Assembly: GCF_008973715.1 (NCBI RefSeq)
Contig: NZ_WBOL01000011.1
Location: 62,001-126,000, forward strand
DNA from: Nitrincola schmidtii
Lineage (GTDB): Bacteria; Pseudomonadota; Gammaproteobacteria; Pseudomonadales; Balneatricaceae
Length of the DNA: 64,000 nucleotides
Direction of reading: 5' to 3'
Shown here in pieces: positions 52,966 through 62,575 of the stretch. Position numbers and translations under genes: made by a program. Each line of letters starts with the position of its first letter. The stretch's first letter is position 1. The notes under the pieces were generated by a model that saw only the letters and a program-made list of their open reading frames with translations, did not search any database and was not told the DNA's origin.

Positions 52966-53361
52966 ATGCGTCATCGTAAATCTGGTCGTCACTTTAATCG
53001 TACAAGTGCACACCGCAAAGCGATGTTCAAGAATATGGCTGTGTCTTTGTTCGAACACGAATTGATCAAGACTACTCTGCCAAAAGCTAAAGAACTTCGC
53101 CGCGTGGCTGAACCACTTATCACTCTGGCTAAGTCAGACAGTGTAGCAAATCGTCGTTTGGCGTTTGCTCGTACTCGCAGCGATGCCGCTGTTGGTAAAC
53201 TGTTTGGTGAATTAGGACCTCGCTATGCGAATCGTCCTGGCGGTTACATCCGTATTCTAAAATGCGGTTTCCGTAGCGGTGATAATGCACCCATGGCTTA
53301 TGTAGAACTTGTTGATCGTCCGCACAATGCGGAAGCTGTTGAAGATAACAGCGAAGATTAA
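52966..53361 (+). CDS. rplQ: 50S ribosomal protein L17
   Basis: L17 lies near the tunnel exit. The 131-residue protein begins [20 protein letters not shown] and continues [20 protein letters not shown], with [20 protein letters not shown]. It closes the alpha operon and is followed by a strong terminator 15 nt after its stop. Confidence 0.97.
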   Translation: MRHRKSGRHFNRTSAHRKAMFKNMAVSLFEHELIKTTLPKAKELRRVAEPLITLAKSDSVANRRLAFARTRSDAAVGKLFGELGPRYANRPGGYIRILKCGFRSGDNAPMAYVELVDRPHNAEAVEDNSED

Positions 53362-53376
53362 GATCTACTTGCACAC

Positions 53377-53405
53377 AAAAAGCCCGGTCATACCGGGTTT
53401 TTTTT
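53377..53405 (+). terminator. Rho-independent terminator after rplQ
   Basis: CCCGGT and ACCGGG form the core stem around a CAT loop, flanked by an A-run and an eight-base T-run. It ends the alpha operon. Confidence 0.9.
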
Positions 53406-53488
53406 GGATAATTTTTAGCTGTTTATTTTAGTCTAGCTTCCATCTGTATCGAATGAATGCAAGATGGAAGCCATTTACACTACCCAAT

Positions 53489-55855
53489 TCAGTCGAATAG
53501 GGATTCCAAAACACTATTGCTACCCTGGCCAGGTGCTTTGGTTCTTTGTCTCGGTAATGTCTCAGCAGTAAAGTACTCTACAATAGCATCCGATTGGCCG
53601 TCATACGCAAGCAGTCCTGTTGCAGGGTCAACTCGCGCTTGTACCACATTCTCGGGTCTTGGAATAACAGCGTTCTCTTTACCCTCAAGCGCTACACGCA
53701 TAAAGTCAATCCAGACAGGTAGAGCCGCAGTGCCACCGTATTCGCTACGTCCTAAAGGTGCCGGTTGATCGAAACCTATCCAAGCAGTCGTCACCAGATT
53801 TGGGTTATAGCCTGCAAACCACGCATCTCGTTGTTGGTTGGTGGTGCCAGTTTTACCCGCAAGATCGGTTCTATTCAGTGCTAAAGCCCGTCGTCCAGTG
53901 CCTCTGCGAACAACATCCGCTAAAACATCACTGATAATATACGCAGTGGATTCCGATAGAATTCGATAGTTTTCAGGATCGGCACTATTTAATCGTGCAT
54001 TGGTATGTTTAAAGGCATCACCTGCTTCTAAGGGTAGCTCAACTGGACGACCGTCAACATGCGTCACCTCATCTATAAACCAAGGCACTACTCGATAACC
54101 GCCATTAGCAAAGGCAGCATAGCCGGTATTGACTTGCAGCAGGGTGGCATCTGATGCCCCTAAAGACAGCGATAAATTCTGTGGCGTACGTTCCGCGTCA
54201 AAACCAAATTCCAGTATTTGTGGATAGGCATCAGCCAGTCCTATGTCACGCAATAAACGAATAGATACTAGATTCTTAGAACGATATAGGGCTTCACGTA
54301 AGCGAATGGGGCCTTCAAAGTCACGAGAGTGGTTTTCAGGTCGCCATTCTCCACCCAAGCTGACATCATCTATGACGATGGGTGAATCATTGACGATGCT
54401 GGCAGCTGAATAGCCCTCTTCTAAGGCAACAGCATATAAGAAAGGTTTAAAGGTTGAACCGGGTTGACGCCATGCCTGGGTGACGCGGTTAAAATTGTTG
54501 TGGTTAAAGCTGAAGCCGCCAGAAAGAGCGCGAATGGCGCCCGTATCGGGTTCCATAGCCACTAGGCCACCCTGAACTCGTGGTAATTGAGTTAAGCGCC
54601 AAATCTCATCAGGTTGCTGATAAACGCGAACCACATCACCCGTTGACAAGACATTCCCAGCATTTTGCGGAACGGGTCCCATCGCGTTAACAGAACGAAA
54701 CTCTCTAGCCCAGCGAATCGCATCCCAATCCAGTGTTACCTCTATACCATCACGCAGTAGCAGCGTAGCAGCACGTTCTTCAACACTAATCACCAGCGCT
54801 GGATGCATATTGCCTAGTAAAGAATAATTGGATAATTCTGCCAAGCGTTGTTCCAGTGTAAGGTTGCTGATATCAACCTGTGCTTCTGGACCGTGATAGC
54901 CATGACGCTCATGATAGGCGATCAAACCCGCTCTTAATGCAGCATCGGCGGCTTCTTGCTTCCTGCTGTCAATTGTTGTGGTGACATTAAAGCCATCCGT
55001 ATAAGCATCATCACCATAAAGCCTGAACATTTCAGCGCGAACCATTTCGGCGACATAGAAGGCAGATAACTCAATGTCGGCGAAATGATAACGAGCGACT
55101 TCGGGTTCAATCACAGCTTCCTCATACTCTGCTTGCGAAATATACCCAAGGCTAAGCATTCGGCCAAGAATCCAGTTACGACGCTCAGTCGAACGTTGTG
55201 GATTGCGAACAGGATTGTTTGCTGACGGTGCCTTAGGCAGTCCAGCAATCGTCGCCACTTGCGCAAGACTCAATTCGCTGATGTCGCGGCCATAATAGAT
55301 GTTAGCAGCCGCTTGAACACCATAAGCCCGTTGTCCTAAATAGATCTTATTAACGTAAAGCTCAAGTATCTCTTCCTTAGATAGCTCTTTTTCGATATTA
55401 AGAGATAATAAGATCTCATTAAATTTTCGAGTAAAGGTACGTTCGGGCGTTAAAAAAAAGTTTTTAGCCACCTGCATGGTTATGGTAGAACCACCCGTCT
55501 GTATTTCTCCTGAAGAGGCTAATTGAAACGCAGCTCTGGCAAGTCCTTTTATATCGATACCAAAGTGCTCATAAAAGCGACTATCCTCTGCCGCCAAAAT
55601 GGCATGTCGAAGACTGTCAGGTATCTGATCATAACGGATGGGCGTGCGACGCTGCTCACCATACTCAGCCATCAGCTTGCCATCTGCAGAAAAAATTCTT
55701 AAAGGAATCTGGAATCTTACCTCACGAAGTTCGTGTACATCTGGAAGATTGGGTTTATATTGATACAGGGCAAATAAACCGACGCCAGCAACCAGTAAAA
55801 TGGCAACGAAAAAAAGTGCTATAAATAGCTTGATTAAGGATAAAACGTTGCGCAT
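53489..55855 (-). CDS. mrcA: Penicillin-binding protein 1A (bifunctional transglycosylase/transpeptidase)
   Basis: A class A PBP that polymerises and cross-links peptidoglycan. The 788-residue protein has one N-terminal membrane helix (about 8-30). A GT51 glycosyltransferase domain follows with catalytic-type E90 in AAEDSRFYEHFGID. The Ser nucleophile S467 lies in QPGSTFKPF and the KTG motif at K668 (AGKTGTTNQQ), with an OB-like insert between the domains, as in PBP1A. GTG 55861 is in frame, but ATG 55855 has AAAAGG five bases upstream. Divergence from pilM is the usual arrangement in pseudomonads. Confidence 0.95.
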   Translation of the reverse strand: MRNVLSLIKLFIALFFVAILLVAGVGLFALYQYKPNLPDVHELREVRFQIPLRIFSADGKLMAEYGEQRRTPIRYDQIPDSLRHAILAAEDSRFYEHFGIDIKGLARAAFQLASSGEIQTGGSTITMQVAKNFFLTPERTFTRKFNEILLSLNIEKELSKEEILELYVNKIYLGQRAYGVQAAANIYYGRDISELSLAQVATIAGLPKAPSANNPVRNPQRSTERRNWILGRMLSLGYISQAEYEEAVIEPEVARYHFADIELSAFYVAEMVRAEMFRLYGDDAYTDGFNVTTTIDSRKQEAADAALRAGLIAYHERHGYHGPEAQVDISNLTLEQRLAELSNYSLLGNMHPALVISVEERAATLLLRDGIEVTLDWDAIRWAREFRSVNAMGPVPQNAGNVLSTGDVVRVYQQPDEIWRLTQLPRVQGGLVAMEPDTGAIRALSGGFSFNHNNFNRVTQAWRQPGSTFKPFLYAVALEEGYSAASIVNDSPIVIDDVSLGGEWRPENHSRDFEGPIRLREALYRSKNLVSIRLLRDIGLADAYPQILEFGFDAERTPQNLSLSLGASDATLLQVNTGYAAFANGGYRVVPWFIDEVTHVDGRPVELPLEAGDAFKHTNARLNSADPENYRILSESTAYIISDVLADVVRRGTGRRALALNRTDLAGKTGTTNQQRDAWFAGYNPNLVTTAWIGFDQPAPLGRSEYGGTAALPVWIDFMRVALEGKENAVIPRPENVVQARVDPATGLLAYDGQSDAIVEYFTAETLPRQRTKAPGQGSNSVLESLFD

Positions 55856-56001
55856 GGTCACCTTTTGGTCTAATTTGAGGCTAAAAGAGGCATTATATCT
55901 GTCTAGGTGCTTTACAGTACAGTTGACAAGCGTTTTAATTAAGTATGGCTCTTGTGCTGATATATTAAAAGCTTCCGTTTGACTCGGAAAAGGAATGAAT
56001 T
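55856..56001. promoter_or_regulatory. Divergent promoter region between mrcA and pilM
   Basis: On the minus strand a perfect TATAAT (55897-55892) lies about 40 nt before the mrcA start; its -35 is poor. On the plus strand TTGACA (55923-55928) points towards pilM but has no good -10 at 16-18 nt (TATGGC at 15 nt is the best). Both transcripts must start here since no gene intervenes. Confidence 0.45.
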
Positions 56002-57057
56002 GTGGTCAGCTTATTTGGAAAGAAATCATCTGGCTGGATAGGAATAGATATTGGTTCTTCATCCGTTAAGCTAGTATCCATGTCTTCTTCAGGCTCTCAG
56101 CGACAAATTGATGCATATGCAATAGTCCCGTTATCACCCACCGCGGTGATTGATGGAAATATTGAAGAAGTTAATGTTGTTGCAGCAGCGATTGAGCGTG
56201 GTTTAAAAATTTGCGGTGGAAAATACAATGCTGCAGTTGTCGCAGTTCCTTCCTCTGCCGTGATCACCAAGAAAATTCAGATCAGTAACCTGTTTGTCGG
56301 TATCGACTTAGAAGATCAGGTCAAGATCGAAGCCGACCAGTTTATACCTTATCCGCTTGAAGAAGTGGCCTTAGACTTTGAAGTGCTTGGGCCTGTCAAG
56401 AAAGATCCTAATTTGAACGATATTTTATTAGTTGCTTGCCGCAAAGAAGCAGCAGAAACTCGTGAAGAAGCAGTGTCAAGTGCGGGTGTTAAGTGCGAAG
56501 TCGTTGATGTCGATACCTACGCGATGGAACGAGTGGTTAGCATGTTGGATCAAGAGCCCGATGATCGACTGTTTGCGGTGATTGATATCGGTGCATCTAC
56601 TCTGTGTCTGAACGTCATTCAAAACGGAAAAGTGGTTTATAACCGTGAACAAGCCTTTGGCGGTAATGACCTCTCTCAAGCCATTCATCAACAGCATGGT
56701 ATGTCGATGGAAGAGGTTGATCTTGCTTTCCGCGAAAACTCCTTGAATGACGATATAGTTTCACAAATGGTCGTTCCTTTTACCAATACCGTGGTACAAC
56801 AGGTATCCAGAGCCTTACAGTTCTTCTATTCGTCAGGTGTGCACGGTCAGTTATCTCATGTTTATTTGTGTGGCGGGGTTTCGGGTCTGCCTAACCTCAG
56901 TAGCCGATTGAGTGAAGAGTTAGAGTTGACAACTGATGTGATGGCTCCGTTTGATCACTGTGCTGTGAACCGTAAGTTAAATTCAGAGCGTCTTAAACGC
57001 GATGGGGCAGTCCTGGTCAAGGCCTGTGGTCTTGCGCTACGAAGTTTTAATCAATAG
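56002..57057 (+). CDS. pilM: Type IV pilus assembly protein PilM
   Basis: A cytoplasmic actin-like ATPase-fold protein that binds the N-terminus of PilN and links the pilus alignment complex to the motor. The 351-residue protein shows GIDIGSSSVKLVSM near residue 14, VEADQFIPYPLEEV-type IEADQFIPYPLEEVALDFEV, and FAVIDIGASTLCLNVI. The start is GTG after GGAAAAGGAA. It heads pilMNOPQ; spacing to pilN is 10 nt. Confidence 0.96.
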   Translation: MVSLFGKKSSGWIGIDIGSSSVKLVSMSSSGSQRQIDAYAIVPLSPTAVIDGNIEEVNVVAAAIERGLKICGGKYNAAVVAVPSSAVITKKIQISNLFVGIDLEDQVKIEADQFIPYPLEEVALDFEVLGPVKKDPNLNDILLVACRKEAAETREEAVSSAGVKCEVVDVDTYAMERVVSMLDQEPDDRLFAVIDIGASTLCLNVIQNGKVVYNREQAFGGNDLSQAIHQQHGMSMEEVDLAFRENSLNDDIVSQMVVPFTNTVVQQVSRALQFFYSSGVHGQLSHVYLCGGVSGLPNLSSRLSEELELTTDVMAPFDHCAVNRKLNSERLKRDGAVLVKACGLALRSFNQ

Positions 57058-57067
57058 GACTTGATAT

Positions 57068-57616
57068 ATGGCACTTATTAACCTTAGACCTTGGCGAGAA
57101 CAGCGGAACGCCCTTCTGCAGAAAAGGTTTATTTCGAATCTAGTAGGCTCCGCAATATTGGCGGGATTAATCGTTTTCGGCATTAGCTATTATTACGATA
57201 TGCAGATGAACCGACAGCAAGAGAGAAATGCCTTTCTTAGGGCAGAAAATGCAAAGCTTGATAGGCAGTTGGCGGAAATTAACGAGCTTAATAGACTGCG
57301 CGCACAGCTTCTTGAACGTTTAGAGGCCATTGAAGATCTTCAGGGTACTCGTCCTTTGGTCGTCCGTAATTTTGATGAATTAGTCAGAGTGTTACCGGAT
57401 GATCTTTATTACTCGTCAATTAGAAGGGCTGCCGATGTGATAACGATTGACGGGTTCGCAGTGGTCAATGTTGATGTATCAAATCTCATGCGGAACTTAG
57501 CAGCCTCTAAATGGTTTGGTGAACCAAATCTCACTCGAGTAGGGACGTCCAACAATCTTCGCCAATTCAACCTCTCCGTACCTATGGTAAGACCGGCTGA
57601 AGGAGGGGATGAATAA
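57068..57616 (+). CDS. pilN: Type IV pilus assembly protein PilN
   Basis: An inner-membrane protein of the alignment complex. In the 182-residue protein the short cytoplasmic tail INLRPWREQRN is the PilM-binding motif. It is followed by one membrane helix (about 22-42), a coiled-coil stretch (RAENAKLDRQLAEINELNRL) and a periplasmic ferredoxin-like domain. TAATG overlap with pilO couples translation of the two partners. Confidence 0.95.
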   Translation: MALINLRPWREQRNALLQKRFISNLVGSAILAGLIVFGISYYYDMQMNRQQERNAFLRAENAKLDRQLAEINELNRLRAQLLERLEAIEDLQGTRPLVVRNFDELVRVLPDDLYYSSIRRAADVITIDGFAVVNVDVSNLMRNLAASKWFGEPNLTRVGTSNNLRQFNLSVPMVRPAEGGDE

Positions 57617-58218
57617 TGAATATGAATGGATTGCAAAACGCATTTAAAGGTTTTGATATTAATAATCTTGATTTCAAAGCATCGGGTTCATGGCCGGTTG
57701 GCATTAAGTTTATTTGTTATCTGTTAGTCATGGCCGCAGTCATTGGGGCTGGCGTGCATTTCCTTATTACCGATAAGCATCAGGCGGTTGAGCGTGAAAT
57801 TGCCAGAGAAGCAGATCTTAAAAGAGAGTTTGAAAATAAATCTTTTCGAGTGGCTAACTTAGATGCTTTAAGAAGACAGATGGCCGACGTTGAAGAACGT
57901 TTTTCTGAAATACTTAAACAATTGCCTACTGAAAAAGAAGTACCTAACCTTCTTGAAGATATTTCAGATATTGGCAGGCAAGCGGGTCTAAATATTCAAA
58001 CCATAGCATTGCAACCAGAAAGACGTGCTCAGTTTTACATTGAACTGCCGATAAATATCGAGGTAACTGGTACCTATCATCAGATGGGCGCATTTGTAAG
58101 TGGTGTTGCAGAGATAGAGCGAATTGTCACTCTGCATGATTACAACATACAACGCGGATCTGGCGAGTTACTATCCATGACAATCAATGCAAGAACGTAT
58201 CGCTATGAACAAAACTGA
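57616..58218 (+). CDS. pilO: Type IV pilus assembly protein PilO
   Basis: The heterodimer partner of PilN. The 200-residue protein has one membrane helix at about 33-52 (FICYLLVMAAVIGAGVHF), a coiled coil (VEREIAREADLKREFENKSF), and the periplasmic core with LPTEKEVPNLLEDISDIGRQ. Length matches the family. It overlaps pilN and the pilP start. Confidence 0.95.
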   Translation: MNMNGLQNAFKGFDINNLDFKASGSWPVGIKFICYLLVMAAVIGAGVHFLITDKHQAVEREIAREADLKREFENKSFRVANLDALRRQMADVEERFSEILKQLPTEKEVPNLLEDISDIGRQAGLNIQTIALQPERRAQFYIELPINIEVTGTYHQMGAFVSGVAEIERIVTLHDYNIQRGSGELLSMTINARTYRYEQN

Positions 58219-58780
58219 AATGAATATCAGGCGCTCATACCCGCAGCAGTTCAAAGGCGTAATGGCTGTATCCATACTGGCCTTTACTTTACAGGGTTGC
58301 TTATGGGTTGAAGATACCAATGATCTGCGCGCATTTGTCGCCGAGCGGTCTTCACAACCAACCGGGGAAATTCCTCCGTTACCAGAATTTAAACCTTATG
58401 AAGCATTTGTTTATGAAGGATCTAGCCTAAGGAATCCTTTTGCTCCCTTGGTGCCACAGGCAGAAGCTATCGAAGAAGTTTTATCAGATGTTTTTCCTGA
58501 TTTTGAAAGACCAACTGAATATTTGGAAAGCTATGCTCTAGACAATCTACGCATGGTTGGTTCAATTACTTCCCCAATTAATACAGACCAGTTTTTTGCG
58601 CTGGTTCGTGATCCTAAAGGGGAGGTGCATCAAGTGGTACTTGGTGATTATCTAGGTCTAGATCACGGTCAGGTGATCGGATTAGATGAGAGGCGGATTG
58701 AGATATCCGAAATAATTTCAAATGGCCGTGGCGGTTGGATGAAACGTCCACGCACCATTGCGCTTCCCGAGTCCAATTAA
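58205..58780 (+). CDS. pilP: Type IV pilus assembly lipoprotein PilP
   Basis: An inner-membrane lipoprotein that links PilNO to the PilQ secretin. The 191-residue protein has a signal peptide ending in the lipobox LQGC (cysteine near residue 32), a proline-rich linker (GEIPPLPEFKPYEAF), then a periplasmic beta domain (YALDNLRMVGSI, GDYLGLDHGQVIGLDERRIE). ATG 58205 lies inside pilO; ATG 58220, one base after the pilO stop, is an equally plausible start. It should be a client of the Lgt encoded at 16915. Confidence 0.93.
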   Translation: MNKTEMNIRRSYPQQFKGVMAVSILAFTLQGCLWVEDTNDLRAFVAERSSQPTGEIPPLPEFKPYEAFVYEGSSLRNPFAPLVPQAEAIEEVLSDVFPDFERPTEYLESYALDNLRMVGSITSPINTDQFFALVRDPKGEVHQVVLGDYLGLDHGQVIGLDERRIEISEIISNGRGGWMKRPRTIALPESN

Positions 58781-58792
58781 GGGATATTGACC

Positions 58793-60904
58793 GTGAATAC
58801 AATAGTGATGAATCAAAAAAATACTACCAGCCTGTTTAAACGCATCAGTACCTATCTAGTGACTGCATGTACCTTGTTACTGACAGTCAATGTGATGGCG
58901 CAAGAATCAAGGTTAATCAATACAGAGTTCGTCTCACTTCCTAATCAGGGTGTGGAGTTACGCATGGAGTTTGATACACCTCCATCTACACCGAACAGTT
59001 ACATGATTGAAAGCCCACCACGATTTGTGATGGACTTTAATGGAGTAACAAACTCACTAGGTCAAAGAAACCTTAGCGTTAACACAGGAGTCGTTGACAG
59101 CGTCAACTTTGCACAGGCACAAGATCGTCTTCGTGTAGTGACAAATTTACTAGGAACGGCATCGAGTGATGTGCGCATGGAAGGTAACGTTCTTGTGATG
59201 AGATTCCAAGAATCGGCTGCGGTAGCTGCGCCTTCTCGTGCAACTCCGGTGTCTGCTCCAGTGCAGCAGGTTGCAGATGGACGTACACAGATTCAATCGA
59301 TTGATTTTCAGCGCATAGAAGGAAATCAAGGTCGTGTCATTATCAATATGAATAATGATCGTGCGTCAATGAATATCAATAGAGAGGGTGGTAACGTTGT
59401 TTTAAATCTAAGTGATGCATCTCTAGAGTCTTCACTTGCAAAACGTCTGGATGTTCAGGACTTTGCAACGCCGCTTTCATTTATAGATAGTATGGCTTCT
59501 GGTAGAGGTGTAACAGTCCTGATGAGACCTACATCTGAGCCTTTCGACTATATGGCTTATCAGACTGGTAATCAGTTGATAATTGATTTCAAACCTATGA
59601 CAAGTGCAGAACTTCAGGCACAAAGAGATAATCAATTCCCATTTACGGGTGAACGCATCGATTTAAACTTCCAAAATGTTGAGGTTCGTGCTGTTTTACA
59701 GATTATTGCTGAAGTAGCAGAGATGAACCTTGTTGTCAGTGACAACGTTAGAGGTGCAACAACCTTACGCTTGAAAAATGTTCCTTGGGATCAGGCTTTA
59801 GATATTCTCTTAAAATCTGAAGGATTGGATAAGCGTGAAGTGGGGAATGTGCTGATGGTTGGTACGGCAACAGAGATTGCAGAACGTGAGAGAATTGAAG
59901 CTGAAAGCCAGATTCAAGTTCAAGAGTTAGCACCATTATTAACAGAATTTATTCAAGTAGATTTCCGTCGTGCTTCCGATATGCGGGAAAGGCTTGAGGG
60001 TGCGCGTTTGATTTCTGATCGAGGTTTTATACTTGCAGATGATCAGACAAATGTACTAATGATTCGTGAAACAGCCCGTCAAATGGAAGAAATAAGACGC
60101 ACGCTACGTAGATTTGATGTACAGGTAGCACAGGTATTAGTTGAAGCTCGTTTGGTCACGGCTTCCACTGAGTTCGCTCGCGAGTTGGGTGTTCGCTGGG
60201 GTGCTGCTGGAAGTGCTAATACCAGAGTCAGTGTAGGTGGTGGGGCTGGTGTTACACCAGGAATTCAAGGGGTTGCTGGTACAGGAATAGGTGCCACTTT
60301 GTCAGGAGCACAACCGGCTGTTCCTGGTATGGTTGATTTTGGCGTTGGTGGGGCTACTTCGGCTATTCGAATTGGATACTTGAGTAGTGGTCTGCTTTTA
60401 TCTGCTGAACTATCAGCACTACAAAGCGACAATAAAATTGAAATTGTTTCTCAGCCAAAGGTCATTACAACTAATGGTATGCCGGCATTGATTAAATCTG
60501 GTCAAGAGGTTTCTTACAGTACATCAAGCACTGATGGAACTAATGTTGAATTCAAAGAAGTGGTATTAAGTTTAGAGGTAACACCACAAATAAACCCTGG
60601 CGATAGAATCTCCCTAGATCTTAAAGTTATTCAAGATTCGTTAGATCCGAACCGTTTTGGTGATGAGCTTCTAATCAATACCAACCAGTTAGAGACAACC
60701 GTTGTTGTTAATGACGGAGAAACGATCGTACTCGGTGGTGTCTTCAGAAATGATACCAGTAGCGAAACACGGAAAACTCCAATACTGGGTGACTTGCCAG
60801 TTCTTGGTGGATTATTCCGCTACAGAGCAGAAAATGAAAGAAAACGTGAGTTGCTCATCTTCATCACACCGACTATGATTCGCGAGTCCCTAGCCATACA
60901 ATAG
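58793..60904 (+). CDS. pilQ: Type IV pilus secretin PilQ
   Basis: The outer-membrane secretin through which the pilus leaves the cell. The 703-residue preprotein has a signal peptide likely cut after VMA near residue 36. AMIN domains for peptidoglycan binding cover about 45-270. STN and N-domains include [20 protein letters not shown], and the secretin core ends [21 protein letters not shown] glycine-rich stretch near residues 480-520 fits the gate region. GTG 58793 has AAGGGA eight bases upstream; ATG 58808 is an alternative. Confidence 0.95.
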   Translation: MNTIVMNQKNTTSLFKRISTYLVTACTLLLTVNVMAQESRLINTEFVSLPNQGVELRMEFDTPPSTPNSYMIESPPRFVMDFNGVTNSLGQRNLSVNTGVVDSVNFAQAQDRLRVVTNLLGTASSDVRMEGNVLVMRFQESAAVAAPSRATPVSAPVQQVADGRTQIQSIDFQRIEGNQGRVIINMNNDRASMNINREGGNVVLNLSDASLESSLAKRLDVQDFATPLSFIDSMASGRGVTVLMRPTSEPFDYMAYQTGNQLIIDFKPMTSAELQAQRDNQFPFTGERIDLNFQNVEVRAVLQIIAEVAEMNLVVSDNVRGATTLRLKNVPWDQALDILLKSEGLDKREVGNVLMVGTATEIAERERIEAESQIQVQELAPLLTEFIQVDFRRASDMRERLEGARLISDRGFILADDQTNVLMIRETARQMEEIRRTLRRFDVQVAQVLVEARLVTASTEFARELGVRWGAAGSANTRVSVGGGAGVTPGIQGVAGTGIGATLSGAQPAVPGMVDFGVGGATSAIRIGYLSSGLLLSAELSALQSDNKIEIVSQPKVITTNGMPALIKSGQEVSYSTSSTDGTNVEFKEVVLSLEVTPQINPGDRISLDLKVIQDSLDPNRFGDELLINTNQLETTVVVNDGETIVLGGVFRNDTSSETRKTPILGDLPVLGGLFRYRAENERKRELLIFITPTMIRESLAIQ

Positions 60905-60914
60905 GTCTCGTGCG

Positions 60915-61436
60915 TTGAATGTATATCTGATAGGCCCTATGGGTGCTGGTAAAAGCACCATAGGGCGTCTTCTTGCTCAAGAGTTAAATCTAACCTTCTA
61001 CGATTCCGATAAAGTGATCGAAGATCGCTCCGGTGCCAATATCCCTTGGATATTTGATGTTGAAGGTGAAGCGGGTTTTCGCGAACGTGAAACTGCAGTA
61101 ATAGATGAACTCACTCTACTTGATAACTGCGTGATGGCCACCGGTGGTGGTGCGGTGTTGCGTGATGAAAATCGCCAATACCTGCAAAGCCGTGGTACGG
61201 TCGTTTATCTGCAAACCTCAATCGAGCAACAGCTGGAACGCACTGCGCGTGATCGCAACCGTCCTCTTTTGCAGACAGATGATCCAGAAGCGGTGCTAAG
61301 AAAACTCTTAGATCAGCGTGATCCTCTTTACAAAAGCTGTGCAGACATTATCATCCAAACTGATAAGCGTCACCCTAGGGGTGTAATCAAAGAAATTCTG
61401 CGTCAACTCAAGCAGCCTTGTTCGTCGCTATCATAA
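60915..61436 (+). CDS. aroK: Shikimate kinase
   Basis: AroK phosphorylates shikimate on the way to chorismate. The 173-residue P-loop kinase has [15 protein letters not shown] at 8-22, [11 protein letters not shown] for shikimate binding, FRERET, and [13 protein letters not shown]. It starts at TTG 60915, 10 nt after pilQ; no ATG or GTG in this frame gives the conserved [13 protein letters not shown] beginning. The pilQ-aroK-aroB-damX order is widely conserved. Confidence 0.93.
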   Translation: MNVYLIGPMGAGKSTIGRLLAQELNLTFYDSDKVIEDRSGANIPWIFDVEGEAGFRERETAVIDELTLLDNCVMATGGGAVLRDENRQYLQSRGTVVYLQTSIEQQLERTARDRNRPLLQTDDPEAVLRKLLDQRDPLYKSCADIIIQTDKRHPRGVIKEILRQLKQPCSSLS

Positions 61437-61475
61437 ATCAAACATCACTCAAATCTACCTATGATGAGGTGTGCC

Positions 61476-62549
61476 ATGCAAACCCTAACCGTCGACTTGG
61501 GCGACAGAAGTTATCCAATTACGATCGGAACTGGTGTGTTGCGGCAGGAGTTTATTGCGCCCTATATACGCAGCAAACAGGTGATGCTAGTCACGAATGA
61601 AACAGTCGCACCGCTTTATCGCAATACCGTTTACGAGGCCTTGCAAGGATTTCAAGTTGATGAAGTCGTTTTGCCCGATGGCGAAGCCTACAAAGATTTA
61701 ACCCATTTAAACCTGATTTTTGACCAGTTATTACACAAACGCCATAACCGTACAACCACCTTGATTGCCCTAGGCGGTGGTGTGGTGGGTGATATGACAG
61801 GCTTTGCTGCGGCTTGCTACCAGCGTGGTGTTAACTTTATTCAAATACCGACAACGCTGTTGTCTCAAGTCGATTCATCCGTTGGCGGTAAAACGGGCGT
61901 TAATCACCCTGCAGGTAAAAATATGATCGGGGCGTTTCATCAGCCGGTTGCCGTTTTAGCAGATACTCAGGTGTTAAATACGCTACCTGATGTGGAGCTA
62001 TCAGCCGGTATTGCCGAAGTGATTAAATATGGCTTGATCTATGATGAAAACTTTTTTGCATGGTTAGAGTCCAATATGCAAGCGCTTAGACAGCGTGATC
62101 CCAATGCGATAGCCTATGCCATCTACCGTTCTTGTGAAATTAAAGCAGAAATGGTGCGACTAGATGAGCGAGAATCCGGTGTTAGGGCCTTGTTAAATCT
62201 CGGTCACACCTTTGGTCATGCCATCGAAACTCATGCAGGATATGGTCAGTGGTTACATGGTCAAGCTGTCGCAGCAGGCACGATGATGGCAGCAGACCTC
62301 TCCTGTCGTATGGGATGGATAACCGCTGCTGATGTCGTTAGAATTGAACAACTGTTTAAGGCCGCCGATCTGCCCGTAAAACCACCATCAGACATGACTC
62401 CTGATCGTTTTTCAGAGTTGATGTCGATCGACAAAAAAGTGATGGATGGCAAATTAAGATTGGTACTGATGCAGCGTATAGGTCAGGCGATTGTGACCGA
62501 TCAATTTGATCAAGCTGCACTGATGCAAACACTTCAGGGACAGAGTTAA
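61476..62549 (+). CDS. aroB: 3-dehydroquinate synthase
   Basis: AroB converts DAHP to 3-dehydroquinate, step two of the shikimate pathway, using NAD and a divalent metal. The 357-residue protein has [10 protein letters not shown], the NAD-binding [40 protein letters not shown], and metal-ligand region [15 protein letters not shown] 61476 ([18 protein letters not shown]) has GAGGT just upstream and matches homologues; a further ATG at 61461 is less likely. Confidence 0.96.
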   Translation: MQTLTVDLGDRSYPITIGTGVLRQEFIAPYIRSKQVMLVTNETVAPLYRNTVYEALQGFQVDEVVLPDGEAYKDLTHLNLIFDQLLHKRHNRTTTLIALGGGVVGDMTGFAAACYQRGVNFIQIPTTLLSQVDSSVGGKTGVNHPAGKNMIGAFHQPVAVLADTQVLNTLPDVELSAGIAEVIKYGLIYDENFFAWLESNMQALRQRDPNAIAYAIYRSCEIKAEMVRLDERESGVRALLNLGHTFGHAIETHAGYGQWLHGQAVAAGTMMAADLSCRMGWITAADVVRIEQLFKAADLPVKPPSDMTPDRFSELMSIDKKVMDGKLRLVLMQRIGQAIVTDQFDQAALMQTLQGQS

Positions 62550-62575
62550 TAACGCCGTTTACGCAGGGATACACC

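Noticed and set aside
55944..55960. Sigma-54 promoter before pilM
   Set aside because: TGGC and TGC elements are present but only 7 nt apart instead of the required spacing.
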